Shown here: one piece after another, positions 36,989-50,767 of the stretch
Position numbering within the stretch: position 1 is the first letter of the stretch
How the letters are laid out: each line of letters begins with the position of its first letter
Source: Sphingorhabdus sp. SMR4y
GTDB taxonomy: Bacteria > Pseudomonadota > Alphaproteobacteria > Sphingomonadales > Sphingomonadaceae
Direction: 5' to 3'
Length of the DNA stretch: 64,000 nt
NCBI RefSeq assembly: GCF_002218195.1
Contig: NZ_CP022336.1
Location: 2,537,001-2,601,000 of the forward strand
The notes under the pieces: generated by a model
The model's database searches: none
Told to the model about the DNA's origin: nothing
The model's input: only the letters and a program-made list of their open reading frames with translations
Program-made: the position numbers and the translations under genes

Positions 36989-37530
36989 ATCATGTCTTGG
37001 CGGATATGGCCCTTGATTGTTTCGCGCATGGATTCTGCGTCGGCGGTGGCCAGGCCGGGCAGGGTGACAATGCTGTTATGCGTTCCCGCCGTATGGACGA
37101 TCAGGGTCGACAGGTCGAAGAGGCGTTGCAGCGGACCTTGCGCGACATCGATATGCTGGATCCGGTTGAACGGGACGATGGTGTCGGTGCGCCAGAGATA
37201 GCCGCGGAGCACCCGCAATTGCGCGTCGCCCATGTCATAGCCCCACCGGCGGTAGATGCGGTGGGGCAGGACCGAGATCATCAGAAAGGCAAGGGCGGCT
37301 GTGGGGACGAGGACCATTCCGGCCTGTATCTCATGGTGCATATAGAGCAGCGTTTCGGCGACCGATGCGAGGATCAGCAGGATCAGCGCCCGCAGGATCA
37401 TCTGGATCCGGAGCAGGCTCTTGTGTGGCGGATGAAGCGGCGTCAGGCCCTGGTTATAGCTGGGCGACAGGGCGGGTTCCGGCGCGGTGGCAGGATCGGA
37501 ATTGGAAGATTTGGAAGCATGTTCGGCCAT
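36985..37530 (-). CDS. Bacterial PH-domain membrane protein, YdbS-like
   Basis: 181 aa with two hydrophobic segments (about 58-77 and 80-98) and one bPH2 domain with the WGYDMGDAQLRVLRGYLWRTDTIVPFNRIQHIDV motif. It is coupled to the YdbT-like gene by a 4-bp overlap, the usual pair layout. The N-terminal 40 residues are disordered and Ser/Asn/Pro-rich. Function unknown; membrane association inferred. Confidence 0.85.
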   Translation of the reverse strand: MAEHASKSSNSDPATAPEPALSPSYNQGLTPLHPPHKSLLRIQMILRALILLILASVAETLLYMHHEIQAGMVLVPTAALAFLMISVLPHRIYRRWGYDMGDAQLRVLRGYLWRTDTIVPFNRIQHIDVAQGPLQRLFDLSTLIVHTAGTHNSIVTLPGLATADAESMRETIKGHIRQDMI

Positions 37531-37599
37531 CTGACTGCTATGGCCGAACTGTGTTACCGAAGCAAGACAGATGATGCGTGCCGCAGCGCCCGCTTCTCG

Positions 37600-38604
37600 C
37601 TATCGGGCCAGCGCGGTTTCGGCCTGCTCGATCAGGGATTTGATAATTTCGGCCACCGATTCTTCCGCCTTCACCATGCCGACGGACTGTCCGGCCATGA
37701 CACTTCCATGCTCAATATCGCCATCAATGACCGCTTTTCTGAGCGCTCCTGCCCAAAAATGTTCAATTTGTAGCTGTGCTTCTCCCATTTCGATCTCGCC
37801 GGAATCCAACAATTTGGCGACTTCGATCTGTTTGCGGGTAAATTCCTCGGTCCCCTTGTTCTTGAGCGCGCGGACCGGGATGACCGGCAGGCGCGGATCG
37901 ACCTGGACGCTGGTGATCGCATCGCGGGCATTGCCGCGGATAAAAGCCTTCTTGAAATCGGGATGGGCGATCGATTCATGGGCGCAGACGAAGCGAGTGC
38001 CGAGCTGGACACCGCTGGCGCCCATTTCTAGATAGGCGGCAATCATTTCGCCGGTGCCGATGCCACCGGCAACGAACACGGGAAGCTGGTCGGCGATTTC
38101 GGGCAATATTTCTTGCGCCAGAACAGAGGTGGACACCGGCCCGATATGGCCGCCCGCTTCCATGCCCTCGATGACGATGGCGTCGACGCCGGAGCGGATG
38201 AACTTCTTGGCCAGCGCCATGGCGGGAGCAAAGCAGATGATCTTCGCGCCGGTTTCCTTGATCGCTTCCAGGCTGCCCTTGGGCGGCAGACCGCCCGCCA
38301 GAACGACATGGCTGACCTGATGCTTGCCGCAGATGCCGATCAATTCCATCAGGTCGGGATGCATGGTGATCAGATTGACGCCGAACGGTTTGTCGGTGCG
38401 CTTCTTCGTCTCGGCAATTTCCGTGTCGAGCAATTCCGGCGTCATCGCGCCGCAGGCAATCACGCCAAAGCCCCCGGCGTTGGAAATCGCGCTGACCAGA
38501 TTACGCTCGGATACCCAGGACATCGCCCCGCACATGATCGCCGTGTCGCAGCCGAGAAAATCGGTGCCGCGCTGCATGAGAGACTGAAGGGTGGATTGGG
38601 TCAT
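37600..38604 (-). CDS. NAD(P)H-dependent flavin oxidoreductase (nitronate monooxygenase type)
   Basis: 334 aa TIM-barrel. FMN-binding segments include GCDTAIMCGAMSWVSE, VIEGMEAGGHIGP, PVFVAGGIGTGEMIAAYLEMGASGVQLGTRF. The active-site His is in EAGGHIG. Family members oxidise alkyl nitronates or reduce enoyl/quinone substrates. Its ATG is at 38604, next to the 87-bp palindrome downstream of lysC. Confidence 0.88.
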   Translation of the reverse strand: MTQSTLQSLMQRGTDFLGCDTAIMCGAMSWVSERNLVSAISNAGGFGVIACGAMTPELLDTEIAETKKRTDKPFGVNLITMHPDLMELIGICGKHQVSHVVLAGGLPPKGSLEAIKETGAKIICFAPAMALAKKFIRSGVDAIVIEGMEAGGHIGPVSTSVLAQEILPEIADQLPVFVAGGIGTGEMIAAYLEMGASGVQLGTRFVCAHESIAHPDFKKAFIRGNARDAITSVQVDPRLPVIPVRALKNKGTEEFTRKQIEVAKLLDSGEIEMGEAQLQIEHFWAGALRKAVIDGDIEHGSVMAGQSVGMVKAEESVAEIIKSLIEQAETALAR

Positions 38605-38621
38605 TGCATTTCTTTCTAAAG

Positions 38622-38708
38622 CTCTCTTCCCTTCAGGGGAGAGAGTCGGGAGAGAGGTAAGGTCACGTGACTTCCCCTCCCTTGATCCCTCCCCTGAAGG
38701 GGAGAGAG
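38622..38708. repeat. 87-bp interrupted palindrome (two hairpins around GTCACGTGAC)
   Basis: A hairpin at 38622-38645 (arms CTCTCTTCCC and GGGGAGAGAG, loop TTCA) and a second one at 38686-38707 (loop TGAA) are inverted copies of each other, matching at 20 of 22 positions. Between them is the perfect 10-bp palindrome GTCACGTGAC (38662-38671). It is between lysC and the nitronate monooxygenase gene and may be a repeat element or a terminator. Confidence 0.75.
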
Positions 38709-38712
38709 AATA

Positions 38713-39981
38713 TCAGGCCGCGTCTTCTGCATCCAGACCATAAGCGGTGTGGAGCACGCGTAGCGCCAGTTCGGTATAATCTTCCTCGATCAGCACGCTG
38801 ACCTTGATTTCCGAGGTGGTGATCGCCTGGATGTTGACGCCGCGCTCGGCCAGTGCCTTGAACATGGTGGCGGCGATGCCGGCATGGCTCTTCATGCCGA
38901 CACCGACGACCGAAATCTTGGCGACATTGGTGTCGGGAATCAGCCGGTTGAAACCGATTTTTTCCTTTGCGCCTTCCAGCACCTGCATCGCCCGGTCGAG
39001 ATCGACGCTCGGCACGGTGAAGGTCACGTCGGTTTCGCCTTTTTCGCGGCCGACATTCTGGATGATCATGTCGACGTTGATCGCCGCGTCGGCGAGCGGT
39101 GCAAAAATATCCGCCACCGCACCCGGCTTGTCGGGCACGCGCGTCAGGGTGATTTTGGCTTCATTCTTGTCATGGGCGATGCCGGTGATCAGCTGCCGTT
39201 CCATATCTTCTATCTCCATTTCGTCTTCGCTGACGATCATCGTGCCGGGCAGGTCGTCGGCGGTATGATTGGTATTTTCATCGGTAAAGGAGGAAAGCAC
39301 CTGAATGCGCACGCCTTCCTTCATCGCCAGTCCTACCGAGCGGGTCTGCAATACTTTCGCGCCGACGCTGGCCAGTTCGAGCATTTCCTCGAAGGTCACC
39401 TTGTTCAGCTTTCGCGCCCGCGTCACGATCCGCGGGTCGGTGGTGTAGACGCCATCGACATCGGTGTAGATGTCGCAGCGATCGGCCTTGACCGCCGCAG
39501 CGATGGCCACAGCACTGGTATCGGAACCACCGCGTCCCAGCGTGGTAATCCGTCCGTCGTCGCTGACGCCCTGAAAGCCGGGAATGATGGCAATCTCCCC
39601 TGCGGCCATGGATGCCGCGAGCTTGTCGGCGTCGATTTCTTCGATCCGCGCCTTGCTGTGCGCCTCTATGGTGCGAACCGGCATTTGCCAGCCGAGCCAG
39701 CTGCGCGCCTTGGCGCCCAGCGACTGCAGGGCGATAGCCAGCAGGCCCGAGGTGACTTGCTCGCCAGAGGACACCACCACGTCATATTCCGCAGGGTCAT
39801 AGAGGGAGCTGGCTTCGCGGCAAAAATTCACCAGCCGGTCGGTATCGCCAGCCATGGCGGAGACCACCACGGCGACTTCGTGGCCGGCGTCGGACTGTTG
39901 TTTGACGATCTGCGCCACCCGGCGGATACGTTCGATTCCGGCCATCGAGGTGCCGCCGAATTTCATCACTATGCGTGCCAT
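38713..39981 (-). CDS. lysC: Aspartate kinase
   Basis: 422 aa from the ATG at 39981. KFGGTSM motif at residues 6-12 in the kinase domain, then two ACT domains (from about residue 270) that bind lysine/threonine for feedback control. It phosphorylates aspartate, feeding lysine, methionine and threonine synthesis; dapE is in the same window. Divergent from ubiG with 68 bp between the starts. Confidence 0.95.
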   Translation of the reverse strand: MARIVMKFGGTSMAGIERIRRVAQIVKQQSDAGHEVAVVVSAMAGDTDRLVNFCREASSLYDPAEYDVVVSSGEQVTSGLLAIALQSLGAKARSWLGWQMPVRTIEAHSKARIEEIDADKLAASMAAGEIAIIPGFQGVSDDGRITTLGRGGSDTSAVAIAAAVKADRCDIYTDVDGVYTTDPRIVTRARKLNKVTFEEMLELASVGAKVLQTRSVGLAMKEGVRIQVLSSFTDENTNHTADDLPGTMIVSEDEMEIEDMERQLITGIAHDKNEAKITLTRVPDKPGAVADIFAPLADAAINVDMIIQNVGREKGETDVTFTVPSVDLDRAMQVLEGAKEKIGFNRLIPDTNVAKISVVGVGMKSHAGIAATMFKALAERGVNIQAITTSEIKVSVLIEEDYTELALRVLHTAYGLDAEDAA

Positions 39982-40049
39982 GCTGCTGTCGCTAAAACTT
40001 TCGATAAAAAGGGCCTGAACAGGATTGAAAAGCCTGATAAAGAGGCGAC

Positions 40050-40778
40050 ATGACAAAGGCAAGTAGCACGATCAAGCCCGAAGAAGCCGCGCATTTTGGC
40101 GGGCTGGCCGCAGACTGGTGGGACCCGAAGGGCCGTTCGGCCATGTTGCACCGGCTGAATCCGGTACGGCTTGCCTATATTCGCGACGCGATAGACCTGC
40201 ATTTCCATTGTGATTCCAGCCTGCTCCGCCCGCTTTCCGGCAAATCGGCACTGGATGTCGGTTGCGGTGCCGGCCTGCTATGCGAACCGCTGGCCCGGCT
40301 GGGTGCGCGGGTCACCGGACTTGATGCGGCTGCCGAAAATATCGCGGTGGCCAAGGCGCATGCCGAGCCGCAGGGGCTGGATATCGACTACCGCAACGAG
40401 GCTGTCGAAGATTTTGGCGGGACAGATTTTGATCTGGTGACTTCGCTGGAGGTGATCGAGCATGTCGATGACCCGCAGGCTTTCGTCAATGGTCTGGCGG
40501 CTTCGCTGGCAGATGACGGCCTGATGATCCTTTCGACACCCAATCGCACCGCGCTGTCGAACCTGCTGCTGGTCGAACTGGCCGAACGGACCGGACAAAT
40601 CCCGCGCGGGACCCATCATCACGAGCAGTTCATCACGCCGGACGAGCTGGAGAAGCTGCTGAGCAATGCCGGTCTCGACGTCGTGGATACCAGCGGCCTG
40701 TCCTATAGTCCGTCCAAGGGTTTCGCGCTGTCCGACAATCTGGCGCTCAATTATCTGATGACCGTCGTAAAAGCCTGA
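40050..40778 (+). CDS. ubiG: Ubiquinone biosynthesis O-methyltransferase
   Basis: 242 aa. Class I SAM methyltransferase fold with motif I LDVGCGAGLLCEPLARLG. The UbiG marker WWDPKG (FGGLAADWWDP) is at the start. It performs the two O-methylations of ubiquinone synthesis. The ATG of the next GNAT gene overlaps its stop by one base (TGATG). Confidence 0.95.
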   Translation: MTKASSTIKPEEAAHFGGLAADWWDPKGRSAMLHRLNPVRLAYIRDAIDLHFHCDSSLLRPLSGKSALDVGCGAGLLCEPLARLGARVTGLDAAAENIAVAKAHAEPQGLDIDYRNEAVEDFGGTDFDLVTSLEVIEHVDDPQAFVNGLAASLADDGLMILSTPNRTALSNLLLVELAERTGQIPRGTHHHEQFITPDELEKLLSNAGLDVVDTSGLSYSPSKGFALSDNLALNYLMTVVKA

Positions 40779-41218
40779 TGACCAGATTCCGGCCCTATTT
40801 GCGGTCGGACAAACAGGCCTGTCTTGCGCTGTTCGACGGTAATGTGCCGGAATTTTTCGACGCGACCGAGCGCGACGAATTTGCCGCGTTTCTCGACAGG
40901 CCGGGCGAGGCATATTTCGTCATCGAGCAAGAGGACGCGGTCATCGGCTGCGGCGGCTTCGCCAGGGAAGTCCGAGGGCAGGCCCGTTTCACCTGGGGCA
41001 TGGTGGACCGAAACCATCATGGTGACGGTCTGGGGCGGTTGCTGGCCGAACATAGATTGCGCGCGATTGTTGCGGCGGGCGCATATTCGGAGGTTGAATT
41101 GTTCACCACGCCAAAAATTGCGCCGTTCTTTGCCCGATTCGGTTTTGTCCAGATCGATGTGGAGAAAGACGGCTTCGCACCCGGCATGGACAGGGTGCAG
41201 ATGATCAAGACGCTTTAG
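40778..41218 (+). CDS. GNAT family N-acetyltransferase
   Basis: 146 aa with FVIEQEDAVIGCGGF and WGMVDRNHHGDGLGRLLAEHRLR (acetyl-CoA loop). The terminal part FFARFGFV is typical of GNATs. Substrate not predictable. Translationally coupled to ubiG by a 1-bp overlap. Convergent with the GST gene. Confidence 0.85.
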   Translation: MTRFRPYLRSDKQACLALFDGNVPEFFDATERDEFAAFLDRPGEAYFVIEQEDAVIGCGGFAREVRGQARFTWGMVDRNHHGDGLGRLLAEHRLRAIVAAGAYSEVELFTTPKIAPFFARFGFVQIDVEKDGFAPGMDRVQMIKTL

Positions 41219-41238
41219 CACTCGCCTTGCGCGACGCG

Positions 41239-41910
41239 CTAGAAATCGACCTTTTCATAATGGGCCGGCGGTGCGATCACTTCCATCCGTTCGGACAGCA
41301 AGGGCCGGAAGGAGGGGCGCGACTTGAACATGCTGTACCAGGCCTTGGTTTGCTCGTGGCCGGTCCAGTCGATCGTCCCGAGATAATCGGCAACCGAAAT
41401 CTGGGCGGCAGCTGCCAGATCGGCAAGGCTCATAGTGGCGCCCGCCAGCCAGCTGCGGTGGTCGATCAGATAATCGACATAATCGAGATGCGAATTCGCG
41501 CGACGCATCGCCTCACGCAAGATCTTGGCATCGGGCGGTTCGCGCCGGACCAGTCTCTTGTGCATCCGCTCGTGCAGCATCGGCGCGGTAACGTCGCCGT
41601 AAAATTGCTCGTCGAACCAGGCGACCAGACGGCGGATCTCGGCCCGGTTTACCGCCGTGCCGTTGATCATCGGAGCCTTTTCGACCGTTTCCTCGATATA
41701 TTCGCAAATGGCGACGCTATCGACCAGATGGATGTCGCGTTCGCTATGTTTCATTACCGGGGTCCGGCCGGTCGGGTTCATCGCCAGAAATTCGTCGCGC
41801 TGATCCCATGGCGATTCGCGAACCAGCTCGTAGCCGACCGACTTCTCGCCCAGCAGCAAGCGGACTTTGCGCGAAAACGGACAAAGAGGGAATTGGTACA
41901 ACTGCCACAT
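41239..41910 (-). CDS. Glutathione S-transferase family protein (CPFS type)
   Basis: 223 aa. The N-terminal motif CPFSRKV places a redox-active Cys at residue 10, unlike the Tyr/Ser-type enzyme at 17072. GRTPVMKHSERDIHLVDSVAICEYIEE follows the glutathione-binding pattern, and the C-terminus is all-alpha. Probable glutathione-dependent reductase or transferase. Followed by a gap of 210 bp, which I find without coding sequence. Confidence 0.85.
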   Translation of the reverse strand: MWQLYQFPLCPFSRKVRLLLGEKSVGYELVRESPWDQRDEFLAMNPTGRTPVMKHSERDIHLVDSVAICEYIEETVEKAPMINGTAVNRAEIRRLVAWFDEQFYGDVTAPMLHERMHKRLVRREPPDAKILREAMRRANSHLDYVDYLIDHRSWLAGATMSLADLAAAAQISVADYLGTIDWTGHEQTKAWYSMFKSRPSFRPLLSERMEVIAPPAHYEKVDF

Positions 41911-42087
41911 GATATTGGTGTTAGGCCCGAATAGAGTTTTGGGGAAGAGCTTTGATGCAGGTTTCCCACAATGTCCTGCAGGGAAAGCTACGCACGGTCA
42001 GTCGGTCCGTTCCGTCCGGCCTTCTATTATTCCAATCATGGATTGCGATTGGCGAAGGCGCGCAGTGACTGCCGTGGTCCGTTGTCC

Positions 42088-42120
42088 GCCACCCCGCCAA
42101 AACCGCAGCCGCGGGGCGGC
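42088..42120 (-). terminator. GC-rich stem-loop after the VOC gene
   Basis: GCCACCCCGC (42088-42097) and GCGGGGCGGC (42111-42120) form a 10-bp stem with one mismatch and a 13-nt loop, at the stop of the VOC gene. No T-run follows, so termination would be weak or factor-dependent. Confidence 0.35.
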
Positions 42121-42456
42121 CTAGTCCGGCTGATAGATGGCCAGCCGGTTGCCCGCCGGATCCACGCATTCAAACCGCCGTCCGCCGGGGAAGGCGAAAA
42201 TCTCTCTGACGATTTCGCCGTCCGCCGCTTTCACCTGCGCAAGCGACGCTTCGAGATCATCGCTCTCGAATGTCGGCATCGGAGCGACCGGTTCGGTGCC
42301 TGCGGCCAGCCCGATATCGACCGGCCCGCCTTCGACCGCAGCATAGCCCGGGCCATAATCGGTGAAGGCCAAGCCAAAGGCCTTTTCGTAGAAGGCCTTG
42401 CTGGCGGGCAGGTCGCCGGCCTTCATTTCGAGATAGTTCGGGGTGATTTTGGGCAT
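42121..42456 (-). CDS. VOC family (glyoxalase-like) protein
   Basis: 111 aa with the vicinal-oxygen-chelate fold pattern (MKAGDLPASKAFYEKAFGL, then FECVDPAGNRLAIYQPD). Such small VOC proteins are bound-metal enzymes or bleomycin-resistance-like binders. The function is unassigned. The upstream 140 bp (42457-42596) hold no recognised gene. Confidence 0.8.
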   Translation of the reverse strand: MPKITPNYLEMKAGDLPASKAFYEKAFGLAFTDYGPGYAAVEGGPVDIGLAAGTEPVAPMPTFESDDLEASLAQVKAADGEIVREIFAFPGGRRFECVDPAGNRLAIYQPD

Positions 42457-42596
42457 GGTTTTTCCTTCTCCATTCGCATGGGCGGCACAGATATGCAGCT
42501 AGAAACGGCTAGCACACCTAATGCAGAAATTATATTTCTGCGTTTTGTCATCCGGAGAAGGATAGGACGGTGCAGGGAGCATGATAAGAACGTAAT

Positions 42597-42983
42597 CTAA
42601 GTGGCCCCAAGGCACGCTCTCGGGCCAATGCGAAAATAACTTTTATCGTTGTCATTCGTATATTTTAGTATTTCGACATTGTCTCCGATTGAGCAATCGA
42701 CGATCAACTTGCTTGTCCCCTTTAATTGCACGTGACTGCCGTCATCCATCTTTACTTTCAATAAAGTCACGTAAGTGGGGACTTCTGTGACCGATGGCTG
42801 CCAGATTTTCACCAAAGTTCCCGAGACAAATTCAGGTGGATTTTTTGTCGCTGCCCAGAATCCCGTCGCATGGATATAATAGAGTATAGCGAAAATAGCC
42901 CCGAGGCCTGACACGAGCAAGAACAGGCCCCGCTCGCGTTTGACTTTCCAGATCCAATAAGCCCGTTGAATTTTCCAACTCAC
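42597..42983 (-). CDS. Hypothetical membrane-anchored protein downstream of gltB
   Basis: 128 aa if it starts at the GTG at 42983, 4 bp beyond the gltB stop. A TM segment (about residues 20-37, LFLLVSGLGAIFAILYYI) is followed by a beta-rich domain. The gene is visibly AT-richer than gltB. A start further upstream would run into gltB. Close spacing suggests cotranscription with gltB. Family not recognised. Confidence 0.55.
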   Translation of the reverse strand: MSWKIQRAYWIWKVKRERGLFLLVSGLGAIFAILYYIHATGFWAATKNPPEFVSGTLVKIWQPSVTEVPTYVTLLKVKMDDGSHVQLKGTSKLIVDCSIGDNVEILKYTNDNDKSYFRIGPRACLGAT

Positions 42984-42987
42984 AAAT

Positions 42988-47510
<4,523 letters not shown>

Positions 47511-47514
<4 letters not shown>

Positions 47515-48215
47515 TCGTCTTCATCCTGCAGGCGCGCATCGGTGTCTTGCGTAAGCGGAGGCGGAAGATGGGTGGTCGCTTCCTCGACCTTTTTCATGAT
47601 CGCCGGCATCGCCTGCATCATCTCGGGCACAAAGCCCATCATCGACTGCATCATTTCCGGATCGACAAAGACCATCATATAATCGCGGGCAAAAGCGCCA
47701 CCGGTTTCGGTCGCGAAAAAGGCGTTCATCTCGGCAAGTTGGTCTGCCGTGAATTTCCGGGCATAGATATTGGCGAGACTTTTGCGCAGTGCCGGCTCCA
47801 TGCTGGTCATCAGGTCGACCATTTCATTGGTCATGACCCGGGTCGATATCTGCATCCGCTCCCGAAAATGCGGGTCTCTCTCCAGCATCATGTCATTGAT
47901 CGACGCATCGCCCAGTTCATCGAGCTCGGGATCATCAATGCCCATGTCCTTCATTGTCTCTGCCATCGACCGGTCCAAACTCTGGTTGATGATGCTGTCC
48001 ATCATCTCATCCATCGTGCCCTTCATCATCCGCTCGTAGGTACCGAGCGGGAAGAGATAGTCGACCGTGACCTTGGCAGCGGCGAGCCGGGCGGGGTCTG
48101 TCGCCAGCTGCTCGGCATCGTCAGCCGGGACGGTCTTGTCCTGAGCTATCGCCGGACCGGACAATACCAGCGCCAGGGGTGCGGCAACAGTTGCGAAAAT
48201 CATTTTCATGTTCAT
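47511..48215 (-). CDS. DUF2059 domain-containing secreted protein
   Basis: 234 aa. Signal peptide (residues about 1-24, LALVLSGPAIAQ). The C-terminal DUF2059 helical domain is recognisable in ARKFTADQLAEMNAFFATETGGAFARDYMMVFVDPEMM. The middle is Met-rich. It lies between gltD and gltB and overlaps gltB by 4 bp, which is not the usual glutamate synthase arrangement. Role unknown. Confidence 0.8.
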
Positions 48216-48229
48216 GCTCCGTTTGCGGT

Positions 48230-49684
48230 CTAGGCCGCTACCTTATCCGCCAGCTTCTTCTCTTTCAGAAACCGGTGCATATGTTCGGTGACATCACGGC
48301 CGTCCCGGATGCCCCAGACGACCAAGCTGGCACCGCGGACGATATCGCCGGCGGCAAAGACGCCTTCGAGATTGGTCATCATTGATTTGTGATCGACGCG
48401 CAACGTGCCCCAGCGGGTGACGGAGAGGTCCGGCGAACCAAACAGGCGAGGCAGGTCTTCTGCATCAAAGCCGAGCGCCTTGATCACCAGATCGGCCTCG
48501 ACGGTAAAATCGCTGTCCGGTTCGACTTCCGGCGACCGGCGGCCGCTGGCATCGGGCGCGCCAAGACGCATCCTGTTCGCCTTGACCGCTGTGACATGGT
48601 CGGTGCCCTCGACCGCTTTTGGGGCGGACAGCCAGACGAATTCGACGCCCTCTTCCTCGGCATTGCGCACTTCATTTTGTGAACCGGGCATATTGGCGCG
48701 GTCGCGGCGGTAGAGGCATTTGACCGATTTCGCTCCCTGCCGGATCGAGGTGCGGACGCAATCCATCGCAGTGTCGCCGCCGCCGATGACGACAACATTC
48801 TTGCCCTTGGCATCAAAACGGCCATTGTCGAAATCGGGAACGGTGTCGCCAAAGCTCTTGCGGTTGGAGGCGATCAGGAACTCGAGCGCTTCCTCGACTC
48901 CCGGCGCCCCCACTCCCGGCATCTGGATATCGCGCGCCTTGTAGACGCCGGTCGCGATCAGGATCGCGTCATGTTTCTCGCGCAATTCTTCCAGCGTGGC
49001 ATCGCGGCCGACTTCGAAATTCTCGTGGAAGTGGATGCCGCCGTCCTTCAGCCGCTGCACCCGCCGCATGATCACATGCTTTTCCAGCTTGAAGCCCGGG
49101 ATTCCGTAAGTCAGCAGCCCGCCGGCGCGGTCGTGCCGGTCGTAGACATGGACCTCATAGCCGGCGACGCGCAGATATTCCGCCGCGGTCAGGCCGGCCG
49201 GTCCGGCACCGATGATGCCGACCGACTGGCCCTGGGGGCGACCCGGCTGCAGCGGTTCGATCCAGCCTTCTTCCCAGGCAGTGTCGGTGATATATTTCTC
49301 CACCGAGCCGATGGTGACGGCGCCATGGCCGGAGAACTCGATCACGCAATTGCCTTCGCACAGACGGTCCTGCGGACAGATGCGGCCGCAGATTTCCGGC
49401 ATGGTCGATGTCAGATTGGACATTTCATAGGCTTCGCGCAGCCGCCCCTCGGCGGTCAGCCGCAGCCAGTCGGGGATATGATTGTGCAGCGGGCAGTGGA
49501 CAGAGCAATAGGGCACGCCGCATTGCGAGCAACGGGCGGCCTGTTCTGCGGCCTTGTCCGGCGCATAGCGGTCGGCAATTTCCCGGAAATCTTCCGCTCG
49601 CAGATCGGGTTCGCGCTTTTCGGGATAGGCCTGACCCTCCTCGACAAATTTCAGCATTTCCAATTTCTGCGGGCTTTTTGCCAT
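48230..49684 (-). CDS. gltD: Glutamate synthase small subunit
   Basis: 484 aa from the ATG at 49684. Cys residues C52, C55, C60, C64 and C99, C103, C109, C113 bind two [4Fe-4S] clusters. FAD motif GAGPAGLTAAEYL and NADPH motif GGGDTAMDC follow. It passes electrons from NADPH to GltB. It is the first gene of gltD-DUF2059-gltB. Confidence 0.95.
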   Translation of the reverse strand: MAKSPQKLEMLKFVEEGQAYPEKREPDLRAEDFREIADRYAPDKAAEQAARCSQCGVPYCSVHCPLHNHIPDWLRLTAEGRLREAYEMSNLTSTMPEICGRICPQDRLCEGNCVIEFSGHGAVTIGSVEKYITDTAWEEGWIEPLQPGRPQGQSVGIIGAGPAGLTAAEYLRVAGYEVHVYDRHDRAGGLLTYGIPGFKLEKHVIMRRVQRLKDGGIHFHENFEVGRDATLEELREKHDAILIATGVYKARDIQMPGVGAPGVEEALEFLIASNRKSFGDTVPDFDNGRFDAKGKNVVVIGGGDTAMDCVRTSIRQGAKSVKCLYRRDRANMPGSQNEVRNAEEEGVEFVWLSAPKAVEGTDHVTAVKANRMRLGAPDASGRRSPEVEPDSDFTVEADLVIKALGFDAEDLPRLFGSPDLSVTRWGTLRVDHKSMMTNLEGVFAAGDIVRGASLVVWGIRDGRDVTEHMHRFLKEKKLADKVAA

Positions 49685-49790
49685 GCCAGATACTCGTTTT
49701 CCGTATTTTTGATGATCAGAACAGCCCGTCCCCCGGGATGTTTCTGTTGGACTAGCCAAAAAAACGGCGGGAGTCACGCGCAAATTGTCA

Positions 49791-49823
49791 TATAGGACAG
49801 TATATATGTCATAATATCCTATA
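49791..49823. promoter_or_regulatory. Inverted repeat upstream of gltD and uppP
   Basis: TATAGGA (49791-49797) and TCCTATA (49817-49823) are a perfect 7-bp inverted repeat 19 nt apart, enclosing GACA...TGTC. The site is AT-rich, 107-139 bp upstream of gltD and 128-160 bp upstream of uppP, and may be an operator. No protein is identified. Confidence 0.35.
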
Positions 49824-49950
49824 AGCTCTTCGGGCTGAGGCGGAAAAATATTTCTGATTAGACAAATGGTATCGTTACGGACCTATATTTTCCTCACGAC
49901 AAGCAGATTTTGAAAAGCTATTGAACGGCAAACCAAAATACAGGCTGTTC

Positions 49951-50745
49951 ATGACCTTCATCCAAATGCTGCTTCTCGCAATCGTGCAGGGCGTTACCGA
50001 ATTTCTCCCGATATCCTCATCCGGCCATCTGATCCTGCTGCCGGTCTTCACCGGCTATGCCGACCAGGGGCCGATGATCGACATTGCCGTCCATGTCGGC
50101 TCGCTGCTCGCAATCATCACCTATTTCTTCAAGGATGTCTGGTCACTGGGGCGCGGCGGGCTGGCCACCATCGGCATCGGCCAGGCGCCAGCCGAGAAAA
50201 GATTGTTCTGGTGGATCATACTCGGCACGATTCCGGCTGTCATCGTCGGCCTGTTCCTCAAGACCGGGGGCTATCTGGACGGGTTCCGCAGCACCACGCT
50301 GGTTGCCGTCAATCTGATCGTCTACGGCGTGCTGCTGGGCATCGCCGACCGCTTCGGGCGGCAGGTCAAATCGTTCGAGCAACTGACGCTGAAGGACGGT
50401 ATCATCGTCGGCCTGGCGCAGGCTCTGGCGCTGGTGCCGGGCACCAGCCGTTCCGGCGTGACCATGACCGCGGCCCGTTTCCTCGGCTATACGCGGGTCG
50501 AGGCGGCGCGCTTTTCCTTCCTGCTGTCGATACCGGCGGTGGCCGGTGCCGGGGTGCTGATCATTCCCGACCTGATGGGGGCGAGTACCGCATTGCTCAA
50601 GGAAGCGCTGATCACCGGCGCGCTGACCTTTCTGGCGGCGCTGGCGACCATGACCTTTCTGATGCGTTTCCTGCGCAAGGCCTCGATGATGGTCTTTGTC
50701 GTCTACCGGGTGGCCATGGGTATCGCGCTGCTCGCGCTCTTCTAG
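49951..50745 (+). CDS. uppP: Undecaprenyl-diphosphate phosphatase
   Basis: 264 aa from the ATG at 49951. About eight hydrophobic segments. Catalytic motifs EFLPISSSGH and PGTSRSGVTM are both present. It recycles the lipid carrier for cell-wall synthesis and confers bacitracin resistance. The longer N-terminus from 49921 would add a Lys-rich tail and needs a TTG start. Confidence 0.95.
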   Translation: MTFIQMLLLAIVQGVTEFLPISSSGHLILLPVFTGYADQGPMIDIAVHVGSLLAIITYFFKDVWSLGRGGLATIGIGQAPAEKRLFWWIILGTIPAVIVGLFLKTGGYLDGFRSTTLVAVNLIVYGVLLGIADRFGRQVKSFEQLTLKDGIIVGLAQALALVPGTSRSGVTMTAARFLGYTRVEAARFSFLLSIPAVAGAGVLIIPDLMGASTALLKEALITGALTFLAALATMTFLMRFLRKASMMVFVVYRVAMGIALLALF

Positions 50746-50767
50746 GTCCGTTCTTGTTCGACCGCGT

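Noticed and set aside
38884-40053. Plus-strand frame of 389 codons
   Set aside because: Antisense to lysC; no recognisable family.
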